Origin: a virus
Reading direction: 5' to 3' (one strand)
Length of the DNA: 30,947 bases
IMG/VR virus record: IMGVR_UViG_3300035670_000920
Location: 1 to 30,947 of that record
The stretch's first letter is position 1. Each line of letters starts with the position of its first letter. The position numbers were made by a program, and so were the translations under genes. The notes under the pieces were generated by a model, which did not search any database, was not told where the DNA came from, and worked only from the letters and a program-made list of their open reading frames with translations. Positions 29,482-30,947 of the stretch are shown piece after piece.

Positions 29482-29736
29482 ATGCTTATTGTAAAATTTA
29501 CACAAACCTACCAGCATACAGCCCGCCGCACTTGGCAGGCAGGCGATACGCCAACGCTTGACAGAGAGCTGGCTGTGTCCCTGCGAGACCAGGGCATTGT
29601 CGAGATCCTTGGGGCTGGTTGCGGATGCCCAGCCGTTGATCTGGACGTGCTGAGTGCAGACAACATGCTGGCCATGCGCGGCATTACAAATGAAGAACTG
29701 GAAGCTGGCGATCTGTCGCCAGCGGAAGAAGAATAA
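29482..29736 (+). CDS. Small hypothetical protein before the tail tube gene
   Basis: An 84-aa acidic protein. Residues 1-43 (MLIVKFTQTYQHTARRTWQA, ELAVSLRDQGIVEIL) follow a strand-turn-helix pattern that resembles the 57-aa protein at 27027. The middle has GAGCGCPAVDLD with two Cys, then an acidic helix-like tail (MRGITNEELEAGDLSPAEEE). No known family is clear. Its place in the head-tail operon suggests an assembly or virion accessory role. Confidence 0.65.
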   Translation: MLIVKFTQTYQHTARRTWQAGDTPTLDRELAVSLRDQGIVEILGAGCGCPAVDLDVLSADNMLAMRGITNEELEAGDLSPAEEE

Positions 29737-29782
29737 TGTTAACCGGGGGTGGCAATGATGCGACCGCCATAAATTTCATACA

Positions 29783-30199
29783 ATGGCTTACACTATTCAA
29801 AGGGGCGAAAGCGTCACCCTAAAGGTTGACTCCACCGCCATCGAGTGCGTCACACAATCCGACTTCAGCTCCTCTGCGGCTGAAATTGACGTGACTTGCA
29901 AAAACACTGCCGGCACCACTGCCACGGAGGTGGGAGCAATCACTACCACCTTCACGGTCTCCGGCAACTACACCGAAGGCACCGGCTCCAACGACGACTT
30001 TCACACGCTCTACGCTGCTCACGCTGCACGCACTACCGTGGAAGCAAAGTGGGGAGGCGTTGACACTGGAGACAAGACCTATACCGCGGACTGCAAGATC
30101 CTTGAGATCAGCGCCAGCGCAGGCAACACCGGCACAGTAGTCACCTGGACTGCTACGTTGAAGGCCATCGAAGCGGTCACAGTTGGCACTGTAGCGTAA
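29783..30199 (+). CDS. Major tail (tail tube) protein
   Basis: A 138-aa Thr/Ala-rich beta protein of the TP901-1/gp17-like tail tube family: ESVTLKVDSTAIECVTQSDF, SAAEIDVTCKNTAGTTATEV, TTFTVSGNYTEGTGSNDDFH, EAKWGGVDTGDKTYTADCKI and VVTWTATLKAIEAV. It forms stacked hexamer rings of the tail. It is small for a siphovirus tube, with no extra C-terminal Ig domain. Position between tail terminator and chaperones is standard. Confidence 0.9.
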   Translation: MAYTIQRGESVTLKVDSTAIECVTQSDFSSSAAEIDVTCKNTAGTTATEVGAITTTFTVSGNYTEGTGSNDDFHTLYAAHAARTTVEAKWGGVDTGDKTYTADCKILEISASAGNTGTVVTWTATLKAIEAVTVGTVA

Positions 30200-30421
30200 T
30201 GAGTGAGCACGGGGGAAGGGGGGGGCGATTTCTGCGCGCAAGATGCCTGGACATCGCCGTCCCTCGCCGCGCACACACACACGCAAATTTTAGGGGGGGG
30301 AGTTAGTGCACAAATAGCACACACTGCCGGGGGTGATTGTTACAGGTGTTACAGATGTTACAGGTGTTACAGGTGTTACAGATGTTACAGATGTTACAGG
30401 TGTTACAAAAAAAAAAGAAGC
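30200..30421 (+). other. 222-bp non-coding region between tail tube and chaperone genes
   Basis: This is the longest gap in the structural operon. It contains G-runs (near 30210-30226, 30291-30300 and 30330), a GGCGAT/ATCGCC pair near 30224-30257, a CA-repeat near 30270-30284, and the 9-bp tandem array at 30338-30409, then an A-rich leader to the ATG at 30422. The reading frame is open through it, but the Gly/Cys-Tyr-Arg product is not credible. It may lower or time chaperone expression relative to the tube protein. Confidence 0.55.
30338..30409. repeat. Eight 9-bp tandem repeats (TGTTACAGR)
   Basis: Eight perfect-period units of TGTTACA plus a two-base tail: GG, GA, GG, GG, GA, GA, GG, AA. 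They occupy 72 bp directly before the A-rich leader of the chaperone gene. No spacers, so not CRISPR. Possible roles are a protein-binding array, an RNA element, or a slipped-strand repeat; none is shown. Confidence 0.85.
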
Positions 30422-30853
30422 ATGTACAAAGTAAAAATCTCAAGCAAGTTTTACCCGGTGCACTTTGGCACCTGGGCAATAAAGTTGGTGGTAGAGGCGC
30501 TGGGCCTTGATGAGCGCAACTTCCTCGCAGGCCTTGACATTGTTCGGCTGAATGACCAGCTTGTGATTGCCAAGATAGGACTGATTGAAGGATCCAAGTA
30601 TGCGGCAAGAAATTACGGGCAGCCCATCCCGGAATCTATTCAACACCTGGATGACGAGAGCACCGCAGCGCTCCTGGATGATGCTCCGGAAGCCTTGGAG
30701 CAGATACTCTGCATCTACATCGAACAGACCTACGGGAAAAAAGCAGATGTCTTGATCGAGGAAGTAGAAAAGCAAGGCTCTGATCAGAGCGAACCGCTAA
30801 AAAAAGCCATGGGGAAAGTGAGGGCAGTCATCGCCTCTCTTTCCAAAGAATAG
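30422..30853 (+). CDS. Tail assembly chaperone, G-like (upstream part of the frameshift pair)
   Basis: A 143-aa protein between tail tube and tape measure genes, the site of lambda gpG. It is helical, with VHFGTWAIKLVVEALGLDER and EALEQILCIYIEQTYGKKAD, and an acidic segment (HLDDESTAALLDDAPEA). Lys127-Lys128 are coded by A_AAA_AAA (30799-30805), a standard -1 slippery heptamer; the -1 frame is open from there, across the contig junction, into the T-like ORF that ends at 431. The zero frame ends at 30851-30853 (equal to 31-33). So G and a G-T fusion should both be made. The longer frame back to 30203 runs through the tandem repeats and is rejected as the start; the ATG at 30422 follows an A-rich leader. 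Confidence 0.85.
   Translation: MYKVKISSKFYPVHFGTWAIKLVVEALGLDERNFLAGLDIVRLNDQLVIAKIGLIEGSKYAARNYGQPIPESIQHLDDESTAALLDDAPEALEQILCIYIEQTYGKKADVLIEEVEKQGSDQSEPLKKAMGKVRAVIASLSKE
30799..30805 (+). promoter_or_regulatory. Programmed -1 frameshift site (A_AAA_AAA)
   Basis: In the zero frame the codons are CTA-AAA-AAA-GCC; a shift of -1 at the second AAA continues AGC-CAT-GGG without a stop to the stop at 431. A small stem (GAGG near 30819 with CCTC near 30834) lies about 13 bases downstream and might act as a stimulator. Same position and direction as the lambda G/GT shift. Confidence 0.72.
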
Positions 30854-30947
30854 AGGAGATTGGACTGGGCTGGCTTGGCCTTCGTCCGGTTGAGCTTCAC
30901 GAGATGACATTGTCGCAGTTCAACAATGCCTTGGAGGGCTGGGGGGA
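30821..30947. repeat. Right copy of 127-bp terminal duplication
   Basis: Identical to 1-127; see that entry. It contains the end of the G-like chaperone gene (stop 30851-30853) and the first bases of the T-like ORF (ATG at 30904). Confidence 0.93.

Noticed and set aside
30338-30409. CRISPR or coding Cys-Tyr-Arg repeat from the open frame at 30203
   Set aside because: Nine-base units without spacers; the peptide is not credible and the real gene starts at the ATG at 30422.

Overview
The window is the complete genome of a small temperate siphovirus. Its first 127 bases are repeated exactly as its last 127 (1-127 = 30821-30947), the usual sign of a circular contig, so the molecule is about 30,820 bp and genes run across the window ends. 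The host is most likely a member of the Bacteroidota. Evidence: promoters of the TTTG / TAnnTTTG type, AT-rich leaders in place of strong Shine-Dalgarno sites, three signal peptides ending in Ala-Gln, and an integrase of the SAM-like kind common in that phylum. The structural genes are moderately GC-rich; the accessory and control regions are clearly AT-rich. I cannot name the host genus.

Layout. Rightward late genes: HNH endonuclease, small and large terminase (18.77-21.45 kb), then portal, prohead protease, capsid, connectors, tail completion proteins and tail tube (23.7-30.2 kb). Across the circular junction follow the tail assembly chaperones, tape measure, a large tail-tip protein, a tail-fibre-like protein and a probable lysis/envelope group (1-10.25 kb). 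Leftward early genes (16.0-10.2 kb on the minus strand): two small ORFs, an N-acetylmuramoyl-L-alanine amidase, an O-like replication initiator with an internal iteron array, a DnaC-like helicase loader, an unknown protein, an HTH protein, a VRR-NUC nuclease, an SSB-like protein, a tRNA-like element and two AT-rich unknown genes. Between the arms (16.2-18.75 kb) lies the lysogeny control and integration region: two divergent HTH genes around palindromic operators, a promoter-terminator unit that may make a small RNA, a 44-aa ORF, the leftward integrase, and an intergenic region with two arrays of a 12-bp repeat.

An AT-rich accessory block (21.54-23.6 kb) interrupts the late operon between terminase and portal. 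It carries its own strong promoter overlapped by a 10-bp inverted repeat, four rightward genes of unknown function, and one opposing membrane-protein gene. This is the best candidate for an undescribed lysogen-expressed system.

How the parts work together. The operator region should set the lysis-lysogeny choice. The O-like protein, helicase loader, SSB-like protein and nuclease replicate the DNA from the in-gene iterons. HNH plus terminase cut and package it, probably at cos sites. The HK97-type head genes and the siphovirus tail genes build the virion; the two tail chaperones appear to be linked by a programmed -1 frameshift at A_AAA_AAA. Lysis would need the amidase, unusually placed in the early operon, together with the membrane proteins after the tail fibre.
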